This document shows, piece after piece, positions 26,037 through 37,580 of a stretch of 64,000 bases of DNA. The notes under the pieces are model-generated. The model saw only the letters and a list, made by a program, of their open reading frames with translations, was not told the origin of the DNA and searched no databases. Origin of the DNA: Echinococcus granulosus (Eukaryota > Platyhelminthes > Cestoda > Cyclophyllidea > Taeniidae). The stretch lies in NCBI RefSeq assembly GCF_000524195.1, contig NW_020170385.1, positions 511,504-575,503 on the forward strand. The letters run 5' to 3'. Within the stretch, counting starts at the first letter, position 1; each line of letters starts with the position of its first letter. The translations under genes and the position numbers were made by a program.

Positions 26037-29000
26037 ATGTGGTTTTCAGATGAGTGTGTACTTTTTACGAGTGCCTTTAATTTTTTGCTCCATTGCATGT
26101 GGTTAGTACTGCCACTTACCACTTTTCTGTCACCAATTGGTTCAGCTAGAGCGACACAAGACTTTACGGGTTACCGATTAACTCAGTTCGATGCTTTAGA
26201 TTCCCAGATTGGTATGGAAATGTGTCTTTTTCATCGTCTTAGGTAGTAGATTTTCAACTCTTTCATGTGACATTCAAACAATAAGCTCGAGACCTTACGC
26301 TAGGAAGTGTGTCGTAATGAAGCTGATTGAAGTTAATGTGGAGGTTATACGTACCGCAATTAATAATAACGCGGGAGGAATATTAATAATTTTACCAACT
26401 GGGGGCTGGGACGAGAACTTGTTGACGGTATGCTCTTCTTTGTTCCTAAGTCTGGAGTAGCATTGGCTTCGTATTGAGTCTGATTTATTAAAAGAGGGCT
26501 TTCAAGTGCCGGTATATTTTTTAACAGAAAGTGATGAAGTAGAAAATATGTATATTGAGTTGCGGGAGCTATCTCACGGTATTGACAAATCAAGTGGTCC
26601 AAGTAAAGTGATCGCTTCTAAATTACTCGTTTCTAGGCTTGCTTGATTTTATTTTTTCAACCGGCTATCGTGCCTATGTGGATGCGCCGAATGCTCATCC
26701 TATGCGAAACGTGGATTTAGTTAACATTGAGGGCAAACTTGCCGTAAGTCAATATGACGTTAAGAGATCTACAATAATTTTGGTTGCTCACTACGACGCT
26801 GGTGGGGCTATTCCGGTAAGTAAATTAGAAGTTATTTACACTAGCTAGTCTCTTGCTTATGGGGCGAACTCAAACGCAGCTGGTGTTGCCGTTCTGCTAG
26901 AAGCAGCGCGGATACTATCTCAAGTAACAGACCCCAAAAATGTGCCAAAGTGAGTTGAAAAACAGTTTTTTATTCGTCTGGGAAATTTACTCCATACCCA
27001 CTGGTTTTGTAGGCATAACATTATGTTCCTCCTAACCGGAGGTGGAAAATTCAATTACTTGGGTTCGAAGCGCTGGTTGGAAATGATGTCTGAAGACACT
27101 ACTGGCATAGGTAATTGTCAGTAGTCAAATTTCTGTAATCCTTTTACTTTTCATTCAGGGATTTGCGGGATGTTTATAAAACTCAGGGAGTTTTCCTTTA
27201 AATTTAGGAAAATGGAGAATTAAGGCCTTTTAACTGTGTATGGAAATGCAAACGTAGTTATTTGGTTCAAATTCTGTTGCTTTGTTGCTTTTAAATTACT
27301 TGATTTAACCTGTGTATGTGCTTCTACGTAATTTGAAAGTAGCCTCTACCGTATTTGGTGGTGACTCACTTCGAGTCGTTTACTGTTTTAGCCCTCTTTG
27401 ATTCAATTGAACAAGTGGTAAATCTGGAGGGCCTTGGTGTGAATGACGAAAATCGCCTATACCTCCACGTTTCACGGCTTCCTAAAGAAGGAACTTTTGG
27501 TCAGCGCTTGCTCTCCGCCTTGGAGCTTGCTAGCAAGCTGCACCCTCTCTCCAATTTGACGGCTTCGCCCACAGTTGAGGTTGTGCACAAGAAGATTAAT
27601 CTGAACCAATATGATCTGGCATGGGAGCACGAGCGTTTCGCCCTTTATCGCTTGCATACCGCCACGCTCTCCGCATGGTCGAGTTCAACGAGCTACCAGC
27701 TTCGCAACTCCGTCCTTGATGGAGGTCCATTATGGGGCCCTAAAATTGTCTCGCGCGGTTACTGGAGTCCCGTATTGCCGACGGTCGTTGCTAGGAACGC
27801 AAGAGTTTTGGCGGAAGCTCTGGTGCGCTTAATTTTTGATACTGATGCTGCTGCACCAACCTCCAAAGAATTTCCTTTCGTTGATCCTTCTGTAAGTTTG
27901 CGCAGCAGGGTGTTTGAGCATCAAAATTCCCGTTAGATTATCGAGGTTACTCAACGTTATGAAATTCTTAGCTAGCAAACGCTTTGTCTCTTAGATTCTT
28001 TTATTTTGTGCTTCAAAATTTGGATCCTGCATTTGGTTTCAGAAGCTGTTATCCTTTCTTCGGTTTTTTCTGGGCAAATTGGTAACCCGTTACATATCAT
28101 CGGTCTAGCATGTTCATTTTTCCTCCTGAGTAAATATGACATGATTAAAATGAATTTCTTTTCGCACTACAGAAAACATATTCGCATTGCATTCAGTGGC
28201 TAGCCACATTAAAAGTTATTCGGCTTGTTCCTACCACTTTTTCTCATTTAGTGGTCGACGGAGACATCTGCTGGAGCTCTCTTGGATCTCCTTACCCTCA
28301 GTCCCCGTAGTACTCAGTTGCTCTCAGCGTCGTCGGATCGCCTTGGTCGGAAGACATCGGAAGGTAACGGCCTCATCCACTCCTTGGAACGATACTTGCG
28401 CGCTTTCCTGCCCGAGGTTCGCATTACTCGACATTATTTTGCAAAGAAAAATCCAACCGCCGCCGAAGGAAATAGCAAAAATCCCTCTAAGTCGGTCCAG
28501 TATGAATCAGGATCTGTGGCTGCTGCTTCTATGCCTACGCTGTCGGCAGCTGGGAGAGATCCAGAAGTAGTATTCTACACCGGTGTTTCACCGCAGAAAA
28601 TCATTGTATACCGGTAGGTGATGTCTGAAATTGGAAAGTTTAAAATAACCCGGTGCTTGTTGTTAAAAATATGTCTTCGTCATATACAATCCAGGTACAA
28701 TACCCATGATGTAATCTAAATCGCTTTGCTGTGATTTTCCTACCCATACCCTGTTGTCTTACTTAAGGCACAGTATAATGGTAGGGCTCGGTGTATTTGC
28801 AAGCATGACTGCGAATTGAGTTTCACTCCTCAAACTACCTTTTTAGCATGCTAATCCCATGTGTAGTACCTTGTAGGGTCGCAAGTACACACCTATCATC
28901 TTTAAAGGTCAAGCACTTTTAATGGTTTGTTGTGTTTTGTCTCTTGGTCGATAGTTTTGATAAGAACTCTTTTCGATATTTGCAGTCTAAAATCCTCCGT

Positions 29001-29500
29001 TTTTGATCTGGTTGTGGCGTGCTGTGTTGGAGCATATCTTTATGGTCTGCACATGGTCTTTGAGGTAAGTGTTTGACATTGCATTGATACATACTGCTGT
29101 AAATCAGTTTCTTTTGTCATAGCCACATTTATTCATTTCCATTCTTATTAACTGTGGTATTTTACTTTTGGGAAAAGTTATTTATTTAAGCGTATGCCTC
29201 TGTGGCTTATGTACACAGTCTTGAGGAGTACAATTATTACTCTTGAATTCAAACTTGGTTAGTAGGCAACCACATTCATATTTCCTCGAGAATGTTTACT
29301 CCTAGAGATTATCGACTTCATTGCCCCACTTTAATGGCTCACATAAAAAAATTACGCTTAACTTTGCATTCTCCTGACGAAATCGTCTGTAGTTCCAATT
29401 GCAGTACACTTATGGTTTTATCTTTCAGTATTTAGAGGTGCTTCTTCGCTCTATCTCAGTTTTTCTCAACGCTCCGGGGAAGAGACTCAAAGTGGCTTAA
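26037..29500 (+). CDS. NCLN: Nicalin (BOS complex subunit, ER membrane)
   Basis: Nicalin is an ER membrane glycoprotein with a catalytically dead aminopeptidase-like lumenal domain. It works with NOMO and TMEM147 in the BOS complex of the multipass translocon. Ten exons: 26037-26211, 26243-26427, 26461-26602, 26637-26815, 26849-26949, 27013-27110, 27392-27891, 28252-28613, 28986-29064 and 29429-29500, giving 630 residues against about 563 in human. Phases agree throughout. Family blocks are IILVAHYDAGG, LTGGGKFNYLGSKRWLE, LYLHVSRLPKEGTF, VHKKINLNQYDLAWEHERF and DPEVVFY. A C-terminal membrane segment follows (VFDLVVACCVGAYLYGL) and then a short basic tail. The N terminus has a signal peptide; ATG 26097 is an equally good start, giving a shorter signal ending SARA. 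The first four introns but for one longer neighbour set are only 31, 33, 34 and 33 nt; later ones are 62-372 nt. Confidence 0.95.
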
Positions 29501-32500
29501 TTGTGGTCCTCTCGCTGCTTCTGATTAAGTGGCTTGCTATGCTCATGACTGGCATTTTCGTCCTCCTATCACTGTTTAGTTCTCTTCCCTAATGTAATTT
29601 GTATTTTTTGTACAACATAAAATCACATGTGTGAACATGGGCTCCGTGCCATTATGCGGAATTTTAATATCAAAAAGCGAGTGAGGCAAATACTGAATCC
29701 TGATTTACAGTTTAGGCGATCGTAAATAGTGCCTTGTTGGTGTTTGATGTCGCTCCCCCTCTGGGTTTGTTTTTTGATGTATTTATGTTAGAAGTCAGCT
29801 TTGACGAGTACGTGCTGGCTGTGGCGTGTCTAGTGGCATTCTGGGTCGTGCTTTCTGTTTCTAAATTCTGTTAAAGCTTAAATTCGATGGAGTCTATTTC
29901 ACTTTACCTACGAATACTTGCCCGTACTCAAGCAATAGAATGGTTTTGGCACGGGGGGTACACTTGAGTTAATCGCTATGGTTAGTCCAAGACCTGTTTA
30001 CTGATGCATGTGTTTGCAATTTCCAAAGGGTGTAAGCGCCTCCCTCTCGGTACTTATTGGATGTCGCGATTCATGAATCCTTCCAACTGTATTGAATTTT
30101 GCCGCCGTCAGGATGGACAAAACTCATGTGTTAACGACTTTCTTTGAGTTTGAGGGTGTGAAGCTGATTGGATTATTCACCTGTGATTTAGCGTCAGGTG
30201 TGGTGCATTGTGAGCGTCGTCGGTCGTCTCCCTCTTGTTCAAAAGTGTTAACAAAGTTGGGGCGTTGCTTTTACTGCATGATAATGCTCAACAATGGTTG
30301 ACAAACCCTATTAAACGTTCTTTTCAGTTCTTGTTCAACTTCCCACTGCTGTGCATTCCAATATTTGCGTGTTCTTTGCTATCATCCTCATTATTGCAAG
30401 CATCGGTTGCTCTGGCACCGTCTAGGATTTATTGTCAGGTAAAGTGCACGATTTGTCGGGAAACTATTGGTCTTAACTTTATGTACTAATTATATTTTAC
30501 GTATTGAGTCACCTTTTCACACAAAGGATTTGGGAACCATTCCTTTGGTGATAACCTGTGATTCCTGGGAACCGAGAATATAAGGAAAAGTGGATTAACT
30601 TGGGTAATTCACTAGGACCACAGAAGTCATGAGAAACAGATGCTTCAGCACACGTAGCTTAAGGTGTTGGTAGGCGTTACGCAGGAAACCTGTGCAGTTT
30701 GACTTGCCCTACGTCGGAGGCATTGGTAACGCGCAGGTCAGCTTGGATGTGGTGGCTAGTACTTGACTATGCTAAGCACTCTTTGCTACTGTGAATCATC
30801 AAGAGTACCCCGATTGATGCGTAAAGCGGCAAGTGACGCAGTGATGTCGCGCAGATGGATGGTTGACTACGATTTATCGGCAAGGTACCTTACACATATC
30901 GGAGCACGAGTGAGTACGATTTTAACAGCTGATAAATGCTAGAATTCGTTTTGTGGTTATCATGTATGGATCTGGAGTTTCGCCCTTTTTAGGAGCAGCA
31001 TTGAGAAAGGGGGGATGTCCGGTCTTCATACTGCTGGAGACCGGAGAAGGTTCTGCACCAGCTTCATCGCCTACCCCTATTGGTAGTCGCAAGAATGCTA
31101 ACCTAAGGGCAGGCATATACTAAAGAATGGGGGTTTAAAGTAGTTTTACGAGGATATTGCTTCGCGCCTACACCACCTTGCCACTTTGCCCACACTTCAG
31201 TGATACCCAACCCTATATCCATCTGGATTCTACAGGGGTGAAGGAAGTGTCGAGTGTCCACTTAATTGACGTCTCCACACAGATGTCGTAGACAGCTAGG
31301 TAGCGAATTCTAGAGATGGTTCACGGCTAATGACGACTCAGAGGTCAATAGCATGCCCGTGAAACATGGGACACGGGTAGTTGCCGGAGGTGGACGTCAC
31401 TTTCAATCTTTCTGTTGACAGTCTTTACAGGTTCTTTCATTGGCGGTAGATGCCCTTCTTTAACCACGTTAAGGTTTAGCACCCAGCAATGGAAATCGGG
31501 ATAGTTGTCCTTTGGAAACGGTTATGCTAGCCGCTATTATCGATACAGCACCCCGAGTCCCTCATGAAGGCGTGAGAATTCATAGTAAAATGCCAGGAAA
31601 TGCATTACTGACGTACAGAATGACTTATGGGATAATGGGACAACCCAGGAACCGCTCAGCAGGATTGCATTCTGTGAAGACTAATGTCCGCGTAATTAAG
31701 AGCAGAGTTAAACATGCTATCAAAACATTACACATGAAGAGTATAAGAATCACTAAAACTACTATGCAGTAGGTCGCAGCTATTTTGATTGTTTGTTTTC
31801 ACCGAAGTGATTTTTATGGATATCGTTAGGGTGGCTTGTTGGTTTGCCATCATACACTAACATGTTTTAAAATTACCCAACGTATTCGCTAAAATGCATA
31901 ACTTAGAAAATTACACTCACGAAGGATGACATCAACTACCTACTTGGTGTGATTGCTATAAACCACTAAAACTATTCGCACCCGATATATGTTTCCATTA
32001 GTCGCAGTTTGACCACTTCAGGAGGCAAAATGCAAAGATATGCCTACACGACACCCTCTCGATTCCATTAGTAGTCCAATTAACCATGCACGACCTTGTT
32101 TTACTACTTCAGTATAGTTTGTATGTGTTTTGTCGGGAGTCTCTGGGAGGTTTTGGTGCTGACAAGCGATTTGTGTTTTTTTTTTTTATTGTAGATCCTA
32201 GCTGCTTGCTGAACGCGATCAGAACCATTGCTATTTTATTAAGGATCTGGCCGTCTTCCCCTCACGAGTACACGTTGCTTTGTGTCATTCTTGCGTCATT
32301 TTCCCCAACGAGCATTATCAAGTGTTCCAATATTGAAATTGTAGGATGATGAAGGTGGATGTTTTCACGCCGTTATTTGTGCCTATGCTACAAATTTTAT
32401 TGCAGCATATGACATAGCTCTTACATGCAAATCTTGTCCCGTGATAAGCACGCTGACACCAAATATTTATTCCAAATGCCAGAGGTTCTTTTTTACTCTT

Positions 32501-32513
32501 TGCAGCCCTTACA
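29501..32513. other. Intergenic region with repeat-derived sequence
   Basis: No gene was recognised in 3.0 kb. Roughly 30600-31770 is richer in GC than its surroundings and open in several frames without protein-like conservation that I recognise, which fits an eroded transposon. A fragment of the SINE-related family lies at 31553-31640. Confidence 0.5.
31553..31640 (+). repeat. Diverged SINE-related fragment
   Basis: GTCCCTCATGAAGGCGTGAGAA, followed by CCAGGAAATGCATTACTGAC and GTACAGA, matches the repeat at 24834-24905 with about two mismatches over the last 26 nt. It is probably an incomplete copy of the same subfamily. Confidence 0.4.
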
Positions 32514-34290
32514 ATGAGTCGAGTCCCACACGATCTAAAGGGGCTGTTGCAGTTTTGCTTGGACGCTGGTTCGGATCCTACTAGCGATATTGAATCGATG
32601 GATCCAGAGGTATGGAGTATGTTTTCCTCGAGTTATACTAGCCAATCTGACTCACAGAGGACGTTATGGCTGCAACAAGCGCTGGAATCCATGACTGTGG
32701 ACTTGGTTGCAGAGATGCGAAAAAGGATTGCTACCGTCATTCAAAATATATCGTCCGCAGATCCCAAAAGTTTGGTTGAGGAAACCACTTCGGCTCTGGA
32801 TGATCTCATAGACTTTACTGAGGATGTGAATTTGGCCGATATTTTTCTGAAAATAGGGGGGATTACGCTTCTTAAAGGTTTATTAGGATTTCCCTCTGCT
32901 GACTATCGCGCTCAATCGGGAATGCTTCTTTCGAATATTGTGCAAAACCATGAGGAAGCTCAAAGAGTTGCAATAAATGAAAATCTGTTGAATTTGGTCC
33001 TCCAGCTCCTTATTGAAGATACAGATCCAGGAAATATGAGTGGTTTGCTCTCGGGGATTTCATGTAGGTTTGCTTTAACTCGCTTAACTTCTTCCATTCT
33101 ACCTTTTTGCTCGATCGGTCTTAAACGATGCATTGTGAATTGGCTTTGGCAATTCCTAAGTTTTCAATTCTTGAACCGTTTCCGTTTCAACAAGGCAGAG
33201 TAATCGTACTTTCTGGCTTATTCTGCATCACTACCACGTGTTTTCTGTAGAGGTTCAACATTTGAGACCTAACAGAACTGATGGTTGTCGGAGTGTGTTT
33301 ACACTTGAGAAGGGTGCCGCCGAGTCAACAAAGGTTGTGGACTCATAATTTATTTCCGTTCACGTCAAATTATAGTTAATACATAGAAATTCGAAAATTT
33401 ACTTTAGTTCATTTGCACTTTATATAATGCTTACGTCCAGGGTTCCGTTGTTCCTTCGAACACTTGGTCAACAATCAGTATAAGAGTAGTTTTAACTTCA
33501 TACTTGCTTTTGTCGAAGCGATTCGAGTTTGTTACCATTCGCCTTGCCCTTTTAGCGCTGATTCGTGGAAGCGAACTATCTCAAAAGCGTTTTATCCAAT
33601 GCAAGGGTTTCGACCGTCTATTTGAACTGCTGCAGAAGACAAGTCGATCAAATGAGCAGGAAAAATATGAGCGTTTTAACGAGAAAGCATCCTTTTTCAT
33701 TTACTGTCTTTGTCAGGAGCTATCTGAAGAGCAACTTGGTGAGGATTGTCTAGTTGGCTCTCTAGAATGCGCTGCATCAGTGGTTTCAATTCTTAACGCA
33801 ACCTCAATGTTATAGCCGTGTGAAATTTTAGCTAACATAGGGCTTGCGTTACTCACATTTGACTATTATTTTTCAAAATCTTCATATTCTTTGTTCCATT
33901 GTGTGCTTAAGTGCACCTTTTGTGATTTTTTTCCTACGAACGGACCTTATAGCTAACGCCCATTTTCTTATTTCAGTAAACCTGAAGGACTTTCAGCTAT
34001 CGGAGCGAATTGCCCAACTTATTCTCCTTTTCCATCTACCGTCTGAGTTCCTCGTTAAGGCATTGGCGCTACTGCTGAAAGGTCGCGTTTCCACCCTCAT
34101 AAATCCACCCCCTGATCCAGTTCCGGATCCCTCGTCCCTTGTCAAAGTACCAATTTCTGAGGATTCGCGTAAACGGCTGCTGGATTGGCTGAAATCACCC
34201 AAGGCCCAAGATGAAACACTCATTAGCTTGGAGGCTCGAAAGGATCTCACAAATGCCCTACTTCAGACCGTTGATTCTTTGTGTAACTAG
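32514..34290 (+). CDS. HSPBP1: Hsp70-binding protein 1 (Fes1/HspBP1-type nucleotide exchange factor)
   Basis: HspBP1 binds the Hsp70 ATPase domain through an armadillo-repeat fold and speeds ADP release in the cytosol. Three exons, 32514-33063, 33556-33738 and 33977-34290, give 348 residues; human HSPBP1 has about 359. Phases agree at both junctions (TCG and GTA codons are split). The N terminus LKGLLQFCLDAGS matches the family start. The block LDDLIDFTEDVNLADIFLKI begins the armadillo repeats, followed by KRFIQCKGFDRLFELLQK and ERIAQLILLFHLPSEFL. The C terminus is variable. The start ATG follows a CAG 8 nt upstream, which would suit a spliced-leader acceptor; the true 5' UTR is unknown. The open frame past 33738 to a stop is intron read-through, since the GTGAGG donor there restores alignment. 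Confidence 0.94.
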
Positions 34291-35203
34291 GATTTTTCCT
34301 ACAAAAAGCGTCTGCATTTTGTTTCATCTTAAATTAAGTCGTACTGTATGTGTTTGGTTAGGCGCTCCCGCTATTGAAAGTTGGTTTTTTCCTATTTTCA
34401 TGGAGGAATTTTTCCACTCTCATTTTTCCATTCACGTCTCCAACAAAACTGGTGCGTAATATGCATTTGCTCAAATACTTCATTTAAAAATGAAGTTTGA
34501 GAAATCGGAAGGGTTTACGAGAATGGTTTGAAGCTAGTATCCCGTGCCTGGGGCGCCCTACTTTTTTTCCTGGGGGTAGGTCGTCGCGCGTTTAATGCTG
34601 CTAGTATACGTTCTAGACTTCAATCCATGGGAAGTGAGTTTAAGATGGTACCGTATTTAACTTAAGCTTTAAATGCGAAATTTGAACTTACTGGAAGTGC
34701 TGCGTTATAATATGCACTGGATACATGTGACATGAAGAGTACCGGTCTGAGCGTTTCCGTCAACATCCTTGACCTTATGTTTCCTTCTAGCCACAGAAAC
34801 TGAGCTTTAAGTCTAGGGGCATTTTGTCATGCCGCGCTTACGTGGTGAGGAATTCCGTCCTTATAGAGCAATTTGTATCTTGCAGATCTCAGTCATAATT
34901 GTTCGGTCTTCGGTAGTAAACTAATGGTGAACAATTCTGCCCGCCGCCCATCGGTCTTCTTGAGGTGACGCAGTGAATAACTTCGAACTGATAGTCTGTG
35001 ACACTCATTGGCTGTCATCTCTTAACACATGCGGTTGGAATCCACAGAAGTCCCAAATTCCGTTTTGACAACAGTGGTAGGATAGAGCCATGGAGACACG
35101 GAAGGTTGGGTGGCCTTGCCATCTGACCTCTCCTGCGCGGTATAATTGATCTAGTGGAGGAGGCGGTTTTCTTCAAAATGGTTGCCAAATATGCCGAGTA
35201 CCC

Positions 35204-35485
35204 TTAATAGCGATTTCGCACAATTATGTCGGTTCTGCCAAAACTAGCATATTCACTGGCTGGAGTATTGTTATATTTAAGCAAAAATTTTTGGTGAATC
35301 TGAGCACGCCCCCAAATTACTAGCCATGGAACATAGTTGAAAATAGCACTGCATAACAAGAGGTCCAAATAGTTAGCAACTTCTCTGGGTTTTTCAGCGA
35401 TCTCTTCTATGATCTTGCAGAATTCTTCAGTAACGTCAGCTGTAGCTCCTAGCCTCCTAGAAATCAACACCTGGTTTCGCGTCAT
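35204..35485 (-). pseudogene. Possible decayed LINE endonuclease fragment
   Basis: A 93-codon minus-strand frame contains EKPREVANYLDLLLCS, followed by a GRAQIH segment. The order PRE-x-N-x-LDLLL then a glycine-arginine-x-x-His motif loosely recalls the C-terminal part of APE-type endonucleases of non-LTR retrotransposons (family pattern: TR-LDL-LTN, then G-SDH). There is no reverse transcriptase nearby and the catalytic SDH is not intact. This is only a resemblance. Confidence 0.25.
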
Positions 35486-36519
35486 GTTCCAAACCCAGGC
35501 CCATAAATGGATTCATCTCTCCTAATCTTATTGTTTACCCGAACTCGGATTTAAGTTACTTCCAGAGTTTTAAACTGGATTCCCCCAGAGCAAAAACTTT
35601 TCATTTCCATAGTCTTTAAACTGTGATACTTTTTCCTTTACTTAAACAGAATTAGCATAAGTGATTTAGTGCACCCAATTTTGATCAAGAAAATGAGCCT
35701 TTGCCCTTCTATTTCCCCTAATTCTAAAAGACCAAATTTACTTCCAAAAATAGAGATAGTATGGAAAGAATTACCTGATTGTTGACTTTGCCCTTCGAAG
35801 AATTGGCGTTGAGGATTCGAGTGATAATATTATGGTGAGCGAAAAAGCTGCCATTGTGACTTCGCCCGAAGTAAGACAGGCGAAAGCGAGTTAATGGCCT
35901 TGTAGAAAGTAAACTATCTATTCAGTTGAACTACATCTGCTACACCGAGTTGTAGAGCGTTTACAAATGCTCTCATTGCTGCCGCTTAGATAAGGTTGAC
36001 CTATAATCCGTGTTATCTCTGTTCGATACCTGTTCTAATGCTATTTGAAATAATTTTACTTCTTTGAATATAAATCTTACGGCTAGTCACTTAAGTTTTT
36101 TTGGAGAAAAAGCGACCTTTTTGCTGGCACGGATCGTTGGCATCATCAGACGTCTTGAGACCTGCTCTAAGAGTCGCAGAGCAGGCATTTATGAATATAT
36201 ACTGTGGTGGCACATCACCAGTCGGGCATACTTCAGAGATTCCGTAGTATCTTTGTCTATCTGCTGCATCGGGCTAAGCGTTCCCACTTGCCTTCTTCGT
36301 CTTCGTGCTCAGCTGCGGTAGCTTCTCAGCACTTCTGTGAGCTAATAAAAAGACAGACCTCAAAGTTGTTGGGTCTTATTACAGAACCAAGGATGACCTT
36401 AACCCCACTGTAATGCTTTGATAGATTGTTTAAACGTGTTTGATTACTCAGGCACTCGGTGGCATAGCCTCAGCACCATGCCGGTAGCCTTCTAGGCCTT
36501 CCGTACATTTGTAAGATAT

Positions 36520-36714
36520 TGTAATACGATGGTGGTTTATCCCTGGGTATTGAGGAGGCGCCACTCTTGTACTTTGAAATAGCCTTCTTGTACCTGCCTG
36601 GGTGGGCTGGCCTTCGGGCCATGCCAATAGCTCAAACACCTTCTCTGTGCTGAATATATATTCCGCCCGAGTATTGTGTCTTCTTTCGTCTTCAGGGAAG
36701 TCTCGGGACGCTAC
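36520..36714 (-). mobile_element. tRNA-like SINE, copy C (inverted)
   Basis: Read on the minus strand, it starts GTAGCGTCCCGAGACTTCCC, carries the AGACGAAAGAAGACACAATA block, TGGCCCGAAGG (A-box-like) and CCAGCCCACCC, and ends near ATCGTATTACA. It is the closest relative of copy B. No obvious target-site duplication was found by eye. Confidence 0.6.
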
Positions 36715-37580
36715 AATATTGTCACCCATAGTAGTGTGATTTTTTAAGATTTTTTTAGGGCCACCCGGAGGCTATATTACAGCATAGTAATTCGTACTAA
36801 ATGAGCTATTATAAAAGCAGAGCTCCAGTTCTAATGACGCTTAGACAAGAAGTAAACAGTCCAAAATAAACACGAAGATCCGCAAAACGGGAAATGCAAT
36901 GTGGGGATAAAATCGTACATGTATGCTTTAAGAGGAAATTATCATATGCTGTTTGATAATACACAACGAAATGACAAGTTCAACATAATATTCTGGAAAA
37001 TTATGCGGAAAATTATTACATGGAGATCGATTTGCGGTGTGATCACCGATTACAAAAGCCTAGATTAGGAAGCGAAAATTGTCTGAAACCGGAAGCCAGT
37101 TTAAAGAAACTACCCTTAATTTTTAATACTAATCAAGATTGACGTGGTAAAATGCTCAAATATGTAGATTGGCAAATGATGGTAAAGTATTTGGAAAAAA
37201 ATCCGCAAAACTTAAAACTAAACTTACTTAAATCTTGCTTTTTGCATTAAAGTGAAAACCTATGGATTGTTTGATCATTCGTCTGCTGGACACAATATGA
37301 GCCACAAGTCACAGTCATTTAGAACTCATGCAAGTTTTACTGTCCTCCTATTATGCATTTTAACACTACAAAATGTATATTTTAAAGAAAATATGGAATC
37401 TACAGGTCTTGTTAATAGGCAATTTAGAAGGAAGTAGTTTATGTCAAGGGATTGTTTAGTATGTAGGCGTAGTTGGTGCTGGAGCCCTCAAGCTTTTCTT
37501 AGAGGAGGTGCCGTTGTTTGCACTTGTCTCGTGCTGCCTGTATCTTTTCCAGATAACAAAGGGGACTTACGTATTCTCCA

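Larger units (their letters stand above)
34291..37580. other. Intergenic region with several repeats
   Basis: It holds an inverted SINE copy (36520-36714), a possible LINE endonuclease relic (35204-35485, minus) and a perfect 7-bp hairpin (CTGCTCT/AGAGCAG, 36162-36184). The region 34500-36400 is GC-richer and probably composed of eroded transposons. No intact gene was seen. Confidence 0.5.

Noticed and set aside
33504..33815. Reading HSPBP1 exon 2 as an independent 103-residue protein
   Set aside because: Alignment and phase require the acceptor at 33556 and the donor at 33739; the frame beyond is intron.
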